From the NCBI RefSeq assembly GCF_019599505.1, contig NZ_RKLT01000046.1, positions 1 to 14,618 of the forward strand: 14,618 nt of DNA, written 5' to 3'. Below the pieces are notes generated by a model, which did no database searches, was not told the DNA's origin, and saw only the letters and a program-made list of their open reading frames with translations. Below are positions 13,866 to 14,618 of this stretch, piece by piece (the stretch's first letter is position 1; every line of letters begins with the position of its first letter). A program made the position numbers and the translations under genes. Source of the stretch: Haloarcula nitratireducens. GTDB lineage: Archaea; Halobacteriota; Halobacteria; Halobacteriales; Haloarculaceae.

Positions 13866-14063
13866 CTATAATCCAGCGGTCGTCTGTGGGCATTTCCTGA
13901 AGCCGTTGTCGCATGAATGTGACTGCTGCAGGTATTCTCCGTGATTCTGTATAAGCACGGCGAGTGCCTCGGGGTCGTTCAAAACGGCAAAGTCGTCTCG
14001 TGATGGTGAGAGAGCGTCACTCTCTCGAACCATGTGGTCCCGAGGCGGTTCATCGGTTGTCAC
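13866..14063 (-). CDS. Small protein coupled to the Bat-type regulator
   Basis: This 65-residue frame starts with GTG at 14063 inside the stop of the preceding gene (GTGA overlap), a sign of translational coupling. The sequence (MVRESDALSPSRDDFAVLND, then PEALAVLIQNHGEYL) is acidic and plausible, but I do not recognise it. The last 20 residues contain two cysteines and look unlike the rest, so the natural end may have been lost. HalOD1 or other small partners often follow Bat-type genes, but no such motif is visible here. Confidence 0.5.
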   Translation of the reverse strand: MTTDEPPRDHMVRESDALSPSRDDFAVLNDPEALAVLIQNHGEYLQQSHSCDNGFRKCPQTTAGL

Positions 14064-14618
14064 AGTGATGGCATGCTGGGCTGTTTCGAAGTAGGATCAT
14101 CAGGGCGGTCTGCTTCGTCCGGATGCCCAATCAACAACCTCTCTTTGACGAGTGTTTCGGTCCCGCGGCGAAGACACTCTGACAATGTCTGATAGTTCAT
14201 GTCTAATTCGTCGGCAAGCGCGTTTAGGGTGATCTCTCGCGGGACCTCGAAATACCCCTGTTCGACGGCAGTAATGAGGGCGTCGTACTGTCTTGCCGTC
14301 AGCCCGTAGCGGCCCGACAGATCGTCTGCCAACTCGTGAACCCCATCGATAGTACACGAGACCTCGTGCTCGGCACAGAACGCTTTCGTTTTTTGAAGAT
14401 GTTCTCGGGATGGATAGAGTACTCGGAGATGCCAGTGACTATCTGCTCCGAAGGCGTCTAACAGAGTGCCCTCACCGGCTGTTACCATCTGGAAGGGCAG
14501 GTTGATTTCGTCGACCCAGCGCATGCGACAGAGGAATTCGTCGTCAGTTGCCGTCAGTATCTCTATGTCCTCAATCGTCTGTGCATCCCGACAGCACGCT
14601 TTAAACTGGGCGGCGTCA
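14060..14618 (-). CDS. Bat-type HTH-10 transcription regulator, 5' end outside the window
   Basis: The frame is open to the right edge, so only about the last 185 residues are seen. The visible part begins DAAQFKACCRDAQTIEDIEI and covers the Bat/HTH-associated domain (FQMVTAGEGTLLDAFGADSH onward). It ends in the HTH-10 domain: YGLTARQYDALITAVEQGYF, EVPREITLNALADELDMNYQ and then TLSECLRRGTETLVKERL. This is the hallmark of bacterioopsin-activator-like regulators of haloarchaea, which often carry PAS or GAF sensors in the N-terminal part. Such sensors may lie to the right. A TGA at 14060-14062 ends it and overlaps the small downstream gene. Target genes cannot be told from here. Confidence 0.88.
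   Translation of the reverse strand, partial: DAAQFKACCRDAQTIEDIEILTATDDEFLCRMRWVDEINLPFQMVTAGEGTLLDAFGADSHWHLRVLYPSREHLQKTKAFCAEHEVSCTIDGVHELADDLSGRYGLTARQYDALITAVEQGYFEVPREITLNALADELDMNYQTLSECLRRGTETLVKERLLIGHPDEADRPDDPTSKQPSMPSL

Noticed and set aside
1..14618. CRISPR arrays, tRNA and rRNA genes
   Set aside because: I saw no regularly spaced repeats and no tRNA- or rRNA-like sequences. The only repeated motif is the origin box, in four dispersed copies.

Overview
The window looks haloarchaeal. The proteins are strongly acidic, the promoters are archaeal TATA-type elements about 24-30 bases ahead of leaderless starts, and the families are typical of halophiles: Orc1/Cdc6 with its own origin boxes, HalOD1 output domain, Bat-type HTH-10 regulator, TRAM-like protein, and a KaiC-like protein of the DUF7504 type. 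The mix of an IS remnant, a replication origin, a toxin-antitoxin-like pair, broken genes and signalling genes suggests a plasmid, a megaplasmid or a variable chromosomal island. That replicon assignment is inference.

Left part (1-3750): the window opens inside the C-terminal part of an IS6-type transposase gene (to 209). An AT-rich stretch with three small palindromes follows, then an orc1/cdc6 gene (581-1789). Two direct origin recognition boxes lie just ahead of its start and two more lie downstream. The downstream pair is inverted and encloses an AT-rich stretch. Next is a two-gene unit (2188-3551) of a winged-helix protein and a nucleotidyltransferase, resembling AbiE-type toxin-antitoxin pairs. 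Near-identical hairpins sit on both sides of this unit.

Middle part (3753-8447): an unidentified plus-strand ORF converges on a two-gene minus-strand operon, a Tat-exported protein followed by a large protein of unknown function. A divergent promoter region with two inverted repeats separates this operon from a membrane histidine kinase with a PAS domain. The kinase gene ends over a short minus-strand gene that looks cut. After it come a plus-strand fragment resembling the N-terminal part of haloarchaeal TRAM proteins and a minus-strand protein built of two tandem zinc-binding units.

Right part (8631-14618): this is a mostly minus-strand signalling cluster. It contains a degenerate receiver-GAF protein translationally coupled to a KaiC-like protein without a functional Walker A, a small hypothetical, a stand-alone HalOD1 protein on the plus strand, a methyltransferase gene broken by a TGA codon, a receiver-PAS-histidine kinase, and a Bat-type regulator running off the right edge with a small coupled ORF behind it. 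Both receiver domains carry Glu where the phosphorylated Asp should be. The signalling here may therefore rest on sensor domains and protein-protein contacts rather than on classical phosphorelay into these receivers.
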